A stretch of DNA of 64,000 nucleotides from Morinoia aosen (taxonomy: Eukaryota > Arthropoda > Malacostraca > Amphipoda > Talitridae): contig CM059567.1 of assembly GCA_030386875.1 (NCBI GenBank), forward strand, positions 82,825,130 through 82,889,129. Reading direction: 5' to 3'. The notes beneath the pieces are model-generated. The model ran no database searches. It saw only the letters and a list, made by a program, of their open reading frames with translations, and was not told where the DNA came from. Shown here piece after piece: positions 42,798 through 54,733 of the stretch (positions within the stretch are counted from its first letter, which is position 1; each line of letters starts with the position of its first letter). Made by a program: the position numbers and the translations under genes.

Positions 42798-45700
42798 CTT
42801 AGTAAGCCGAAATAATCAAAATATAACATTGTTTGAATTGTGAGTTGAAAGTCTCCTTCCTTCAAATTGTTCTCCTATTTGGCACGTGTGGAACATTACC
42901 ATAACTTCACGAATGATGTATTTTTCTTACGTATAAGTTCTTTAATCCTTTAAGTTTTCCACTCCGCTGGTTGTTGAAAGTGCTTACTAGAATTATTTGA
43001 ATAGGAACATTCCAAAGACAAGTTTCATTCATGAAGGTGATGTCGTATCTGTCGTAATATTACGAACACAAATAGAACTGCAAGTCAACTGCAGATGTGA
43101 TGTACATTCATCCCGGTATTCATGGACCCTGGTCGGTTTCGGCATGAAAATTTCCGTGTGCGGAGACCTTTACAATCTTTGGAATTCTCGGGATTAGACT
43201 AGTTATGCTCTAAGGGAAAGAAGCCGATTAGTAGATTACAATATGATAATGTATTACTCGATTTCAGATCTTTTCACTCTCCAAATATACTCCTCGGAAG
43301 TCATGATCACCATTTCCTCTGAGGATAAGCCTCTGCATCTGCCTTCACCCTGACTCGGTCCCTTCCTGAACGTCGTATGCTAGCGGTCGAAAATCATGAC
43401 GGTTATCGCCGCGTACACTAATGTCCTGCCTTCCTCTTCCTATGGTAATTTCAACTACTTTCATACGCGTAACATACTCAGTAGTTATAAAGTTCTCAAC
43501 CACAATCAAAAGCCCCGTATTGTATTCAACTAAGGAAGCTGTTCGGTCCCGCATGTTATACCAATGTCATACATATAAATTCTAAATTAAAGAATGAGCT
43601 TTCCCGGGCTACGTAACACGGTCAGGAATAAGATAGTTCGATATGACAGGAGTGTTGATGCATATTTTTTCAAAGATCCTACAGCTTGAACAAGTCTAAG
43701 AAATAGACAAAGGAAATGTGAAAATTTCTAAATTTTAAATTTCTGTTTTTTTTTAAGTTTTCTTCGTGTTTATTTTCTTGTGTTTACAACGGTAACATAT
43801 TAATTTTATTGTTTTTTGAACATTCAATACAAATCGTATCATTTTTTTACAGCGTACGATATTTGTTGAACTTTTCCATGTATTTCTTTAGCCTAAACTG
43901 TATAATTCCGCTCATTCAGTTTTATAAATTACAGAAATGTTATATTTTTGAACAGAATTCTATTATTTTACCCTATTCTAATTTTGTTTTCAATTCCCCT
44001 GGTATTGTAAGCTGTTATGTTGTTGGTTTACTTACCCTAAATTAGGGGAAATCAGGGGGATGCTCGGGATGTTTAAGAACCTACAGTGATCCCGATATTT
44101 CCACTTCAACCCAGAATTTGAAACCCTAGCGGTGTCGAGCGGACTACAGGGCGTCAAACGTGACGTAGTCGTGTTCTCGACTAACTTACTCGGCTGGGCA
44201 AATTTTATATCTTCTCTGTATTGAGTGACTGTGTGATGTAAAATGTCTCATAAAGATAGATTTATACAGATTTACTCTAGCGCTCGTACATTGAAAAATT
44301 AGCGAGATTATTTCTCAGCGTGAACAATAATTCATCCTCGAAAACAGTTTTTCAATTAACTGATAAAATGCCTCTATATTTTTTGGTTCCTCAATTCATC
44401 CGTTGACAAAACTTTCATATAGATTTAGGTGATCATAAATATGAAAACCTGTAGGTCAAAAATAGACAGAAGTTTGCATTCACAAACGTAGCGATCAGGT
44501 ATGAAGTGAACGAGGTGGAACTAGAGACAAAAACACCAATAGATCCAAAAATTGCCAAACAATTAAGAGCTATTCCTTTTTCAGAAGGTCATTTTGAGAA
44601 AAAACACTGCGACATTCAGCCAATCCAAGTCATGCTCTCCTCCTGTTCTGTTCAATGCAGTCTTGTGATCACTCAATCTCTCTGTGGGCTTAATTTCACG
44701 GTCACGGTTGGTTTTCGCTTCAAACTCTTGATAAGTTTCTCGAGAAACTGTTCATCGCATCCTCGCAACATTCACGGCCCGAACATGTGTAGATACCGAA
44801 ATTTGGGTTCTGATGTAATTCGGGATTTTATTTTTTTATCACACGAAATTATGCGTTTTTTTTCCTGACGAAATTTCCTGACGATTTTTTCTTGCATTTT
44901 TTTTGAAGGGTAATTTCATGCGAATTTGAACGTAAAACAGTCACAATTCTTTGACAAAAATTTCCGGCCATCATGTAGTGTGCAGGTATCCAGGTAAGTA
45001 GGGACGGAGAGACCAAGCAAGCTGGCAGGCAATTAAGCAAGCTACAAACTGCCTATTATTATTGCATAGGACGATGCTCTGCTCTTCAAAAACCGCAGTT
45101 TGAAACCATTGCGTGGTGAATCCGTTTCAAGTTCACAGATTATGTCGTCTTTAAGACGATTCACGCTCAAAATCAATAGTCGTGGAAGAGCAGAAAGTTT
45201 ATGAACACAAACCATTAGCTGAGAAATCCAGCGCTGCGTATTTGCTTATTAGCTATACCCAATAGCTCTATCAACGTATACTCTCTTTCCCCTTCACCTA
45301 AATCTACAGTTAGAATTGTGCTGATTACGCAACGTCCTTCAAATTGATTACCTGAACACTTTCCCATAACAACAAATTTCTATTCTTAAATTGCAGCTTT
45401 ATTTCCCATTTGCGTACGTATAAAACTCTAATAATCTTGTTTCTACATTTGTTTGCTTGGCTGTTAGATTGGTTGTCACCGTCCGCATCCTAATGTCAGT
45501 TATAACTTACGAGTTGGCCAACGTTGTCCAACCCTGAGTCAAATAATAGCAAGGACAATATTTAAAAATGGACGCAACATTTTATCAATATTCACATTAT
45601 GGAAAATGTTTCCCGAAACTTGCTATAGAAGCAACCTGACCCAAAATGTCGTGGATGGTCTTAGTTACACTGAAGTTCAGCACACTTATTTTTCTGAAGT

Positions 45701-45959
45701 TTCATTTAAAACAATAATCGAAACCGTAACTGTATTGCGTTCTTCATCAAACCTTAATGATTATCCGCATTTTTGACAGGCCTCATAAGTTAAGTAAGGA
45801 ATAGGGAACTTAAGCCACTCATTCTTTGCCGTCAGAAACACTTCTCGAAAGCCTTTTTAGAATAATTTATAGCTTCCCCGTTGCGTGATACATTTTCTGA
45901 TATTTACTGTCAAAACTAGGTTCTCTCAATAGCCTCTTCCACTTTGGAAACAACCAGAA
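42798..45959. other. Unannotated stretch
   Basis: Open frames at 43809-44045 and 44506-44868 have no recognised domain; the latter begins with GTG rather than ATG. No promoter, splice or homology evidence supports them. Confidence 0.4.
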
Positions 45960-46145
45960 GCCTCTAGAAACTTTGTCTTGAGAACAGAGAGGTTGGCGAA
46001 TGGCTAGAATTCCACGTTTGGCCAAGAAATTCTGGTTCAGTTTCTGAAACACTGCTATGACACTGCTGCCTGTTTTTGAGTCATCGCACCTAGTCCAGAA
46101 TTTCTTCGAACAACGTTGAATTCTAATGGTTGACCAACCTCTCCA
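45960..46145. repeat. Local inverted repeat
   Basis: Arms near 45990-46038 and 46095-46144 pair (AGAGGTTGG, then AGAATTC, then CCAAGAAATTCTGG, with their complements). Confidence 0.7.
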
Positions 46146-46385
46146 CTTTCGTATTGAAGGCTCCATGTCACTTTTGGTTGTTTTTGGTATTGACGTCGTT
46201 GAGAGAAACTTTGTTTTAGAACAAAAGGAGAAAATGCAGAGTACGAGAGCGGAAATGACACTATCGGATAAAAAGCATTTCAAAAGTGCTTTGTGCTGTG
46301 AAAGGATTAGAGGGTTGAGTGCGGACAGGTGAAAGGAGGCTATTTTGAAGAAGATTAGGGCATCTACTTCGTTGTGGGAAAAATA

Positions 46386-46896
46386 CAGGGTGGGTCAGAT
46401 GTTACTGACCCTTTTATTTTGTTATTGAAATGAAAACCATAAACGCTAGGATGCGGAAACTTGTTTTATTTGAAAGAATAAAATTTTTATGGTTTATCAA
46501 CATTATTTTTCAATATACGAGTAATGTTTAAATTACTTCGACAGGTTGTTTTCACAAATAAGGGATCTTCATTCACGATTTGGTAACATCCCTTGCCCTC
46601 CTTGTTCTCCAGATTTATTCCCATGCAACTTTTTCTTGTGGGGCTACCTCGAGTCACGAATTTATGTAACAAATTTACAAATATACAAGAACTTAAAAAA
46701 TCATTTGTTATGAAATAGCTCAACTTTCGCTTGATGCACAAAGGAGCATTATGGAAGCGACAAAGTGAAGAGCCTTAATATGTCAATACAGACGTGGCAG
46801 TTATTCTTTCAAATAACACAAGTTTCAACTTCCTAGCGTTCATAGTTTTCCTTTTATTAGCAAATTAAAAGGGTCAGCTACTTCTGGGCTAGCCTG
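46386..46896 (+). mobile_element. Tc1/mariner-superfamily element, internally deleted, 511 bp
   Basis: It is flanked by TA at 46384-46385 and 46897-46898. Terminal repeats of about 70 bp include CTGACCCTTTTATTTTG, then AACGCTAGGA, with complements at the right end. Inside, 46591-46700 encodes SPDLFPCNFFLWGYLESRIY, the block around the third catalytic aspartate of mariner-type enzymes, ending at TGA. The N-terminal DNA-binding part and the first catalytic residues are gone. The same block in 2346-2921 is a different family because its termini differ. Confidence 0.88.
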
Positions 46897-46898
46897 TA

Positions 46899-48581
46899 TA
46901 TTTCTCCCCGTAAGAGTTAAGATAAATTTTAGACAAGCCTCGTATTTATGCATGATTAATAAATATTGATTATGCATGTGTATAAATAAGCATTATTAAA
47001 GGTCTAACGGATATTTGATGATGGTTTGGTTAGTAATTAAACAACTCCGCAATGTTTAACACAAACTACGTGAGTTGAGACATCTGTCACTAGTTGAATT
47101 GTTTTCTCAACCAAACGAGTCAAGAAATGCGTTCAGCTTCAGTGACTGTTCCAACTCGGAACGAAGCCCCTGACATGCCAACTCTGTGAGGTCCTCATTC
47201 GTGTCAGGCATCATGGGAGGAATGACTGCCTACAGTTTAGCTGTGCTTTTATGAGGGTAGCGATTACATCCTTTCTTAACTTCGCTTCATACGTGATGGT
47301 CTTTCTGGTTTAAATCTAGCAAATTTAGAGACCACAAATTGGGTATTACATGAACGTTGGGGAAATTGCAATTTATTGCATAGACTTTCATTATTCTTGA
47401 ATCAGAGGTCAACAGTAAGGAATACTGTAATACGAGACCTAGAGTGAGCAAAGCTCGTTTGTCCCGTAGAAATGATTCACTGCGAAGGCTGTTCTGTAGC
47501 TCTACGATGCGCAGAACGCGTGATTGCGACACCAAGATTTCAGCGGTGACGGAGTGTTGAGGTGCGCCGCTGCTACTGAGGAAGGGTGTAATGTTTGTTA
47601 CATGGGTTGAACGCCTCTCGTTTGACCATCGCAATCATGAATTGTATTAGAGGAGCAGTGAACAGACGTGACTATCTATAATGAGATATTTTTGTTCATT
47701 TCTTCTCTCCAATGTACCGCTTAAGCAAGTGATTCTTCACGAACTTAATTCAAATTAAGTTTATTCAAAGATTTTTCTAATTCTTACATCCAAGATTTAC
47801 TATAATACGAATCATAGGATAGATCTTTGAATTACTGGTTTCTTAGTTTAGGTACTTAGTCTGCCCTCACGTGGACCTGTCTTCAACCAAACGAATAATC
47901 TGACCAGCCTGAACATCTTACCAAGTATTAACGCTCCTCGCGATATAAAGATTTTGTGACTACCATTCTTGGGTTGCAAAATCTTTATTAACAGCTGGAG
48001 TCCAGGTGGAATACGTTTGACCTGCCATTTTGTACTGCATCAACCCAGGGCTTGAAAACGGTTACCAAAGCCGCAGTGTCCTGAAGCCTCAATTTTATCA
48101 CTTTATGAATAATGTGAGGAGAAATGGCATGACTTTAACTATTCACCATCCTTAAAACAGTTCACATATGATGGAATTTTGTGTGCATCACTCCGGGCAA
48201 ATACTATTTCATTCTTTCTGTCTCACTTTTGATAGTGAAGACTGCTTGCCAATAAACTGGAAACAATTGAATGGGAGTAATTATTTTTAAGTTACTGTGG
48301 TTTGTATCTACGTCGATTATTACAAACGCATGTATTCTAATTTCTTGAGGTAATATGCTATTTAAAGAGTATGAGTACAACAATTGATTCATAAATCCAT
48401 TTGATAGTGGCACATTTGAGCTCATGTGATATTACCTGAAAACCTTTAAAAGAGGACGTAGATTTCCGTTTAAAAAGACCCAACGTACGATTGTTGCTCG
48501 GGAATGTGCAGGCACTTCAGAGCGAACGATTATTGCGATCACATGCGTAATGTTACATCCAATTATATGTACATACACTCT
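46899..48581. other. Unannotated stretch
   Basis: No gene recognised. Confidence 0.4.
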
Positions 48582-48602
48582 TGTTGAGGCCCGTATAATA
48601 TG
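48582..48602 (+). repeat. 21-bp direct repeat flanking the secreted-protein gene, copy 1
   Basis: The core GTTGAGGCCCGTATAATATG is repeated exactly at 50478-50498. Confidence 0.85.
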
Positions 48603-48877
48603 AATATTTCTAAATTTTACTTTTCATAAAGTGTTTTAGAGGAATGAATTACTTAAATCCTGATTTGTCATAAAAACATTGTTTATTTAAACAGTGATAA
48701 AATTTTAGAAGTTAGAAATAGAATAAAAATTTGAATGCGCCTCACGTTTTGAAATAATATTCGAAGCGGTCGCTGTCTGACGCAGAGACGCGGAAGTGAA
48801 GTTTGCCCTTATCTCACCCGAACCTGCTGCACAAACATCGCCCACTTGGATAACTTAGCTCGTCCTTGAAGTGAGAG

Positions 48878-48917
48878 TATAAAAAAGGCTCAGGCTTAGG
48901 CTGCAGCATCAGTTTTT
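48878..48917 (+). promoter_or_regulatory. Core promoter of the secreted-protein gene
   Basis: TATAAAAAAG at 48878-48887 is followed by an initiator ATCAGTTT with predicted +1 A at 48911, a 33-bp spacing typical of arthropod TATA/Inr promoters. The resulting 5' UTR is only about 22 nt. Confidence 0.75.
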
Positions 48918-48932
48918 GCTGTACCTATCAAA

Positions 48933-50104
48933 ATGCGTTCCATGGTAAGCAAATCTGATATTAATTTAAACGTAATAATTGGTATATGCTTATATGTAGA
49001 CATGAATCAAATAGATACAAATGCGTAAAACGTAGAAATACTCTCTTGATACCTGTGTTTTGATTTAAAAATTCATTTTGCTAACTATTTCACATGTTTC
49101 ATTTCCAGCTTGCTGTCCTGTTGCTGGCTACGGCTGCCGTGGCCCAGCCCGAGCCTGTCCTAAACGTCGTCACTGGACTCACAAGCAACCTCCTCGGTGG
49201 TGGTTTGCTGGGCGGAGGAGGCGGCGCTGGTCTTCTTGAGGGTCTTCTGGGCGGTAACGGTCTTGTCGGTGGCCTCGTCAGCGGTCTTCTCGGTCCCCTC
49301 CTCGGCGGTGGAGGAGGCGGTCTTCTGGGCGGTCTGGTGGGCGGTGCAGGTGGTCTGCTCGGTGGTGGAGTCGATGGCGCTGTAGGTCAAGTTGGCGACC
49401 TGGTTACCTGTGTTCTTTCCCAGGTGCTGGGACAAGTTGGAGGTCTTCTTGACCAAATTCTTGGACCCGTTCTCGGCGCTCTCGGTCTCCAGGGTAGCAC
49501 CAACGGCAACCCCATCCTCAACCCCAACCCCATCCTCACCCCCAACCCCAACCCCAACCCCAACCCCAACCCCAACCCCAACCCCAACCCTAACCCCAAC
49601 CCCAACCCCAACCCCAACCCCAACCCCAACCCCAACCCCAACCCCAACCCCAACCCCAACCCTACTACCACTACCACTGCTACTACCACTACCACTGCTA
49701 CTACCACTACCACTACGACTACCACTACCCCCGCGACTACCACAACCCCCTCTCCCTTGGACAAGTTGATAGCAGACATCGAAGCGGGCCGCGCCGGCTT
49801 TGCTGCCATTATCCAGGCTTTCAATAATAACGTAATTGATAAGGCCGATATAGTAAACATCATAGCCGACAACATTCTTGGAGATACTGATGTGTTCAAG
49901 CTTATTGTTCAAGGCTATGTTAGCAATGAAGCCATTGTTCAGCTCATCCGTGACGGCGATGTTAGCGCTGTTGTTCTTGCAAGCCTTGTTTTAGGAGGTC
50001 AATTAAGTGTTCAATATTTCAATTTGCTCGTACGCGAAGGAACTATTAGCCCTCAACTTAAGGCTGAAGTAGAAGCTACGATCATAGCTGCGACCAGAGG
50101 CTAG
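48933..50104 (+). CDS. Secreted Gly/Leu-rich protein with (Asn-Pro)n and Thr-rich tracts (two exons)
   Basis: Exon 1 (48933-48944) encodes MRSM. An intron with GTAAGC donor (48945) and TTTCCAG acceptor (49107-49108) is followed by exon 2 (49109-50104). The join is in phase and gives 335 residues starting [16 protein letters not shown], a clear signal peptide with cleavage expected before QPEP. Then come a Gly/Leu-rich part with GGLLGG units (about 25-135), a 20-fold Asn-Pro array (150-189), a Thr tract suited to O-glycosylation (190-217) and a helical C-terminal domain of about 118 residues. That domain has 14-17-residue units of the pattern L-I-x-x-G-x-V-S. Only one Cys is present. Silk, cuticle or mucous-matrix protein is a reasonable inference, but no family was recognised. 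Confidence 0.85.
49518..49663 (+). repeat. Coding (CCCCAA)n hexanucleotide array
   Basis: About 20 near-perfect AACCCC units encode the Asn-Pro array, with one CCTAAC interruption. The minus strand is (GGGGTT)n, able to form G-quadruplexes. Confidence 0.95.
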
Positions 50105-50266
50105 GTTGGTGGTAACAGATAAGTGCAGTGGAGCTGGTGATGTGGACGCTCAGTGATCTACGGGTTCCACTAAACGCGTTTTCTTCTCTTCTACAATGTC
50201 CAAAAGTTTCACGTATCAGCAGAAGTTCGGATAATATTTTTTCAAAATTTTGGTAACTATATTTGT

Positions 50267-50272
50267 AATAAA
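50267..50272 (+). terminator. Polyadenylation signal of the secreted-protein gene
   Basis: AATAAA lies 163 bp after the stop codon and is the first such signal downstream. Confidence 0.7.
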
Positions 50273-50477
50273 GTGACATCAATTTGAATTAGAAAACCTT
50301 GACAAAAAATAAAATTTCTTGCAATGAAATTAGTTTTATTAATTCGTTTTTTTTTTTTAATTTTAGCTGTTCCGCATATCCGACTGATGAAGACGTGCTC
50401 AAAATAAAATTTAATGTAAGAATTCGGTAGTAATTTCTGAGAGCAATTGTCAATAATGAAAGAGGACGTTGCTGTCC

Positions 50478-50498
50478 TGTTGAGGCCCGTATAATATG
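50478..50498 (+). repeat. 21-bp direct repeat flanking the secreted-protein gene, copy 2
   Basis: Exact match to 48582-48602; the repeats bracket promoter, gene and polyadenylation site. Confidence 0.85.
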
Positions 50499-50599
50499 GA
50501 AACTGGGTTTTGTATGTGTTCATTGAGGTCTGTAGGGATTTTACGACTCTTACGATTGGTCTTACGTGATCTTACGACTCATTCTAATAATTTTATTTA

Positions 50600-51210
50600 G
50601 AGTCCGACAGTCTCTATCAGACAACTTCAACTTTCGGCCAGACCTGTGCTTTGCTGAGGATGTTTCTCCTTCTCCTTCAAAGGCAGTCATTACTTTAGAA
50701 ACAGTACCTAATGATATGTGAAAAATTAGGGCATGTTTCTGTTAGGCTAGCACCTGCCATACGTGAACCAACAATTGGCCTCTTTGAAATTCAAGGAGGT
50801 TATGCTGTTAATATAAATAAAGTATCAAATACCAACAATAATAAACAAACATTGCAATCTGTTAAGTTTCGATGGTTTAAAACATGTTCAAATATTTTTT
50901 AGGCTTTCTAATTATTTTGTCCAACCCCTGTGTGTGTAAAGTGCGAAGAAACAGTGTGTTGAGGAAGAAGTTATTGAAACAAAGTTTTAGTCGAAAAAAG
51001 GATAAGGTACTTACAAACAGGAAAGCAGTATTCCGAAGTAAAAAGTTCCATAACAAAACAAGAACAAAATTCTATTTCAACGGAAGAAAGGGTCACCTAA
51101 CCTTTAGCTTATGAGTTTAAATTTTCCCCCTGGGAGTGCCAATTCCTATTGATACAATAATTGTATTCACCTGAGGGGATCCTGATACGTTGAGAAATTC
51201 CTAATTGATG
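50600..51210 (+). repeat. Dispersed repeat, partner inverted at 61690-61990
   Basis: Shared blocks read CACCTAACCTTTAGCT, CCCCCTGGGAGYGC and ATACAATARTTGTATTC in order. The frame 50884-51114 is Lys/Arg-rich with no recognised domain and may be the tail of a decayed transposon protein. Confidence 0.6.
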
Positions 51211-51850
51211 TCATTAAACCTAATTTCATTTGCCGTGCGGTATGTAAACTATAGAAATCTACACATGGTTAAAAAGAAGTCAGAAATAACTAACTTTTAA
51301 CTTTTCACCTACCATTGTTGGTATAGAAAAGTTTCATTTTTACTAAAATTTTCCTTGTTCAAATCGACGTATACTTTTCCCCGAAACCGAGAATATTTCT
51401 CTCAAATGTTTGATGGCAAAAAATGCATAAAATCTACGCGTAAATCCGTCTGTAGCTGGTTTTTTGGGTTAGGTCCAAGACTACTATGCTTGTCGACGAC
51501 TGACAAGTGAATATTGGGTGGACGCGCGAATACACGTTTCCGACAGGATGAAGTTGATCGGAAACATGTCTTGGTGCCAGACCTTATATATGAAGTGTGG
51601 GAGTGACGATGACTTGCTCACAGTTGCAGTGAACTAGCAGCTGGAGTTATTCATTGGAAAAATCAAGAGTTCACTCAAAGCTGTGGCTTTGTAGCGACAC
51701 GGACTTGAACTCACGGCTTAAACTACACTCACTTTACTGAACTGCAAAAAAACATTTGACGACAATGCAGGGTGTAGCAGGTGTTTTAGTTGTGTGTGTT
51801 CAGTGGCCGCAATATACCTGGGCCGCACGATATATTCCACTCCTCATAAT
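51211..51850. other. Unannotated stretch
   Basis: Nothing recognised. Confidence 0.4.
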
Positions 51851-51988
51851 GAACAACGTAAAACTTTCATTATAAACACCCGCATTAGGCGGTATGACAC
51901 AATATGAGGCTGGAAAGTGAACAACGTAGGACTTTCATTATAAACACCCGCATTAGGCGGTATGACACACTATGAGGCTAGAAAGTGA
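51851..51988. repeat. 68-bp tandem duplication
   Basis: GAACAACGTA begins at 51851 and 51919; both units contain CACCCGCATTAGGCGGTATG. Confidence 0.9.
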
Positions 51989-53329
51989 ACATCCGATGCC
52001 CATCGAACGCTAGCAATCAAACATGTATAGGAATAAAATCAATGGAAGCTGACAAATTTCGAGTGATGTGTGCACTTTTTTTCATTTGCTGTTAAAACAA
52101 ATTTACTGACTAGGACTGAAGAAGAAATTTTCCAAATGAGCTCATATCTAGAACTAAATATTGAAAAATAAAAGAAAAACAAAAAATTTGGAAGCAGTGC
52201 CTATACAATATAAATGACAACCAGTTGGACTTGGATTATTTCTTGCGCGTGTAAGGCCTAAATTGATAGACTAAACATTAAATGTAGATAATATTCATGC
52301 CATTTCATGAACAAATAATTGTAACCAAATGAATGATTTACTTTCTTGGATATTTCGCTTGTGGTTTGAAAAAGTTTATGAATGCCGGGGTCAAATGAAA
52401 ACGGTGTAACGTTGAACAGAAAGAAAAAAGAAAAAAAGAAATACAGTTTATTTCCAATTGAGATGATAAAATAATACGTTGGTTTTTAAAATATCTTAAA
52501 GTAAGGACCTAAGTTGATACACACACATGAGTATCGTAAAGCCCATGTCACCAGTCGAGACAAATAAACGATTGATGGCAGTGTATTCCTATTGCTGTTT
52601 GATTCCAAGTTTGATAATATATGTAACTACATTTAGAAAAGAAGGCATAATTTCAGTCACTATGCATTGTTGAAAATACTCGTTTTAGTGCACACTTACA
52701 TTGAAGTACGAGCTCAGGGACTTGCAATATAAGGAATTATTTTGGGAAGTAAAACTAGTGGTTTAAAATAATTCTGCATCTAAGGCAACGAGGTTGACAT
52801 TTCGAACAATATTTTCACTCCTAAGTATCAACTAGTGGGTCAATAAAGGGACTCGGAGAAAATGTTTTTTATCACGCAACGAATTTATTTTTCCATGGCA
52901 ATAACAGTGGCACGAAAGAGTTTATCTGAGTCAGAAACAGGGAAAGAATTGCTCTACAACGACAACCAAAACATGTGCTACACAATTGGAGTAATACGAG
53001 AAGTTAAGAACATAAATAAGGCTGTTATAATATACCGAAGAACGTAAGAAGTGATATCATAAATTGCTCCCAAGGCTAACAAAAACACTTTAGGACGTGA
53101 ATAAGGGAAGAAAACGACAATTTCCTATAATGTTAACGTATTAGAAAAAGGTACATTATTTTTTTAAATGTCTTGATGCAAATGTCCCTCATTGATAAAT
53201 ATATATAGATGCCATGACGGTCTAGTTCAATATTTGTACAAAGACTGAGAGAAAAAAGTATAAGAATGTATCCTGTAGCTGGTTAATTGAAGTTGAATAG
53301 TGTTCGTCAATTCACGAAAGCAATATAGT
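51989..53329. other. Unannotated stretch
   Basis: No gene or repeat recognised. Confidence 0.4.
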
Positions 53330-53648
53330 AGGGTTTGCATCCCGGGATCCCGGTTGATTTTGAGCTGAAATTTCTCGTTCCGGGAATTCCTTTTTTTCTC
53401 AAGGCAAGCATTACTTCTAGCCACCATTGAACGAAGAGTTTTGCGGGTTGTTTCACCGTTTTCCTTCAGTTCTTGAAACACTTCAATTCGTTGTCAAAGA
53501 ATTATTTGTTGTTTTCAAACTATCACCTCCATCATTAATAATTCTTTGACAACGAATTGAAGAAGTGTGACAAGAACTGAAGGAAAACGGTGAAACAATC
53601 CGCAAAACTCTTCGTTCAATGGTGGCTAGAAGTAATGCTTGCCTTGAG
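53330..53648. repeat. Palindrome, ~109-bp arms
   Basis: Arms 53398-53506 and 53537-53648 are near-perfect complements (CTCAAGGCAAGCATTACTTC; TTCACCGTTTTCCTTCAGTT). The adjoining GGGTTTGCATCCCGGGATCC at 53332 looks like a transposon terminus, but no matching right end was found. Confidence 0.8.
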
Positions 53649-54221
53649 AGAAATGGACGGTATGTCGAAGGATAATGAATTACTTTATTTATTTAAACGT
53701 TATTCAAGGTAATGATTTGTTACTCTTTTAAATTTTTGTTTGTTCGGTTTTTGGAAAGCACTAAATAAGGAAGAATATCAATATTGTTTTAAAAACTTTT
53801 CCTTTGAACAACTAGTTTTTCTACCCCTCTCAGTAAATCGATCATTGTAAAGTGGTTATAATGGCAATAGATATGATGGCGTATTTTCAAAAACCTAAAT
53901 TTTTCGAAAAGGAAAACAAATTCACTACATTTTGAAGAAAAGACAATTGAAATATGTTAATTTAAAGCAGAGACATAGTTAATTAAAAAGTTGGGGAAAT
54001 TTATGTGGGGCACCCAGTATATTCTCGAGTCCGTATCGTGGATACCGAGTGCGGCGGGGTATTGCATATTACAACATTCATACACAAGCTCGCAGTTCCT
54101 ATCAGTAATTCTGAATTTCTGTATCTAGGATACGACATGAATGGCTATAACTACCTCTATTGCGGCTCAAAAATACTGTTTTCTAAGTGTTTATTTCTGT
54201 CGCAAGAAAAATAAGTTACCT
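53649..54221. other. Unannotated stretch
   Basis: Nothing recognised. Confidence 0.4.
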
Positions 54222-54235
54222 TTGAAATAAGCTTA

Positions 54236-54325
54236 CATACATACATACAAAAATAAACCAGGCTTCTCCTCCCTACGGGGATGGTAGCCAACAACAGGCC
54301 CCAATCATCGCCCTATTCAAGGCTC
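54236..54325 (-). mobile_element. 5'-truncated non-LTR retroposon tail with 14-bp target duplication
   Basis: TTGAAATAAGCTTA occurs at 54222-54235 and again at 54327-54340 around a ~90-bp insert. Read on the minus strand, the insert ends in a (TATG)n tail, as for RTE-like LINEs or their SINEs. It is too short to type. Confidence 0.6.
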
Positions 54326-54340
54326 TTGAAATAAGCTTAA

Positions 54341-54562
54341 CCCTTTAACGTCCGAATTTTTGTACTCATATTACCGTTAACACAACCACCGTCACTAAAC
54401 TGGCGCTGGCATCTGGCAGTCACCGATATCAGGATGGGATAAGAACTGCCACTCGGCAGAGAACTTCAAAGAACACATTAGGGAACTAATTGAATAAGAA
54501 ATAAAATATATTGAAGGGGAATTTTGAAAGAGGACACTGGTGTCCTCTGGGGCGTTAAAGGG
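54341..54562. mobile_element. piggyBac-type MITE, 222 bp
   Basis: TTAA (54337-54340) is followed by CCCTTTAACGTCC; the right end is GGGGCGTTAAAGGG then TTAA (54563-54566). There is no coding frame. Confidence 0.9.
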
Positions 54563-54605
54563 TTAAGCATGGAAACTGCACTTGAACGAAAATTAGTTCA
54601 AGAAA

Positions 54606-54665
54606 ATGTACTGAATCCCGTCATTTTTGACGGGCCGTGTGCACTCGTCTCATAATATAGTTCAA
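54606..54665 (-). repeat. Terminal fragment related to 30680-30740
   Basis: On the minus strand GTGCACACGGCCCGTC and AATGACGGGATTC match GTGTACACGACCTGTC and AATGACGGGATTC at 30692. A third, inverted relative is at 34440-34500. Confidence 0.6.
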
Positions 54666-54733
54666 CTATTGCATCAGAATATATTTTGTGGTTTGGTTTT
54701 ACAGGTAATAAAAAATAGTCTGTATTAGATCTG

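Noticed and set aside
43809-44868. Two plus-strand open frames as host genes
   Set aside because: AT-rich, Phe/Ile-rich or motif-free translations, one without an ATG start; indistinguishable from chance.
45867-46283. 138-residue minus-strand frame
   Set aside because: It spans a local inverted repeat shared with another locus and has no domain signature.
49518-49663. Interstitial telomere made of CCCCAA repeats
   Set aside because: The array lies in an open coding frame between two protein domains, and arthropod telomeres usually use TTAGG.
49160-49912. Long minus-strand open frames over the secreted-protein gene
   Set aside because: They translate the complements of the Gly-rich, (CCCCAA)n and Thr tracts and have no promoter, splice or domain support.
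50382-50410. A second hammerhead-like core starting CTGATGA
   Set aside because: No pairing stem II and no GAAA partner follow; AAAAT is found instead.
53332-53360. hAT-like left terminus GGGTTTGCATCCCGGGATCC
   Set aside because: No matching inverted right terminus or 8-bp duplication was found in the window.
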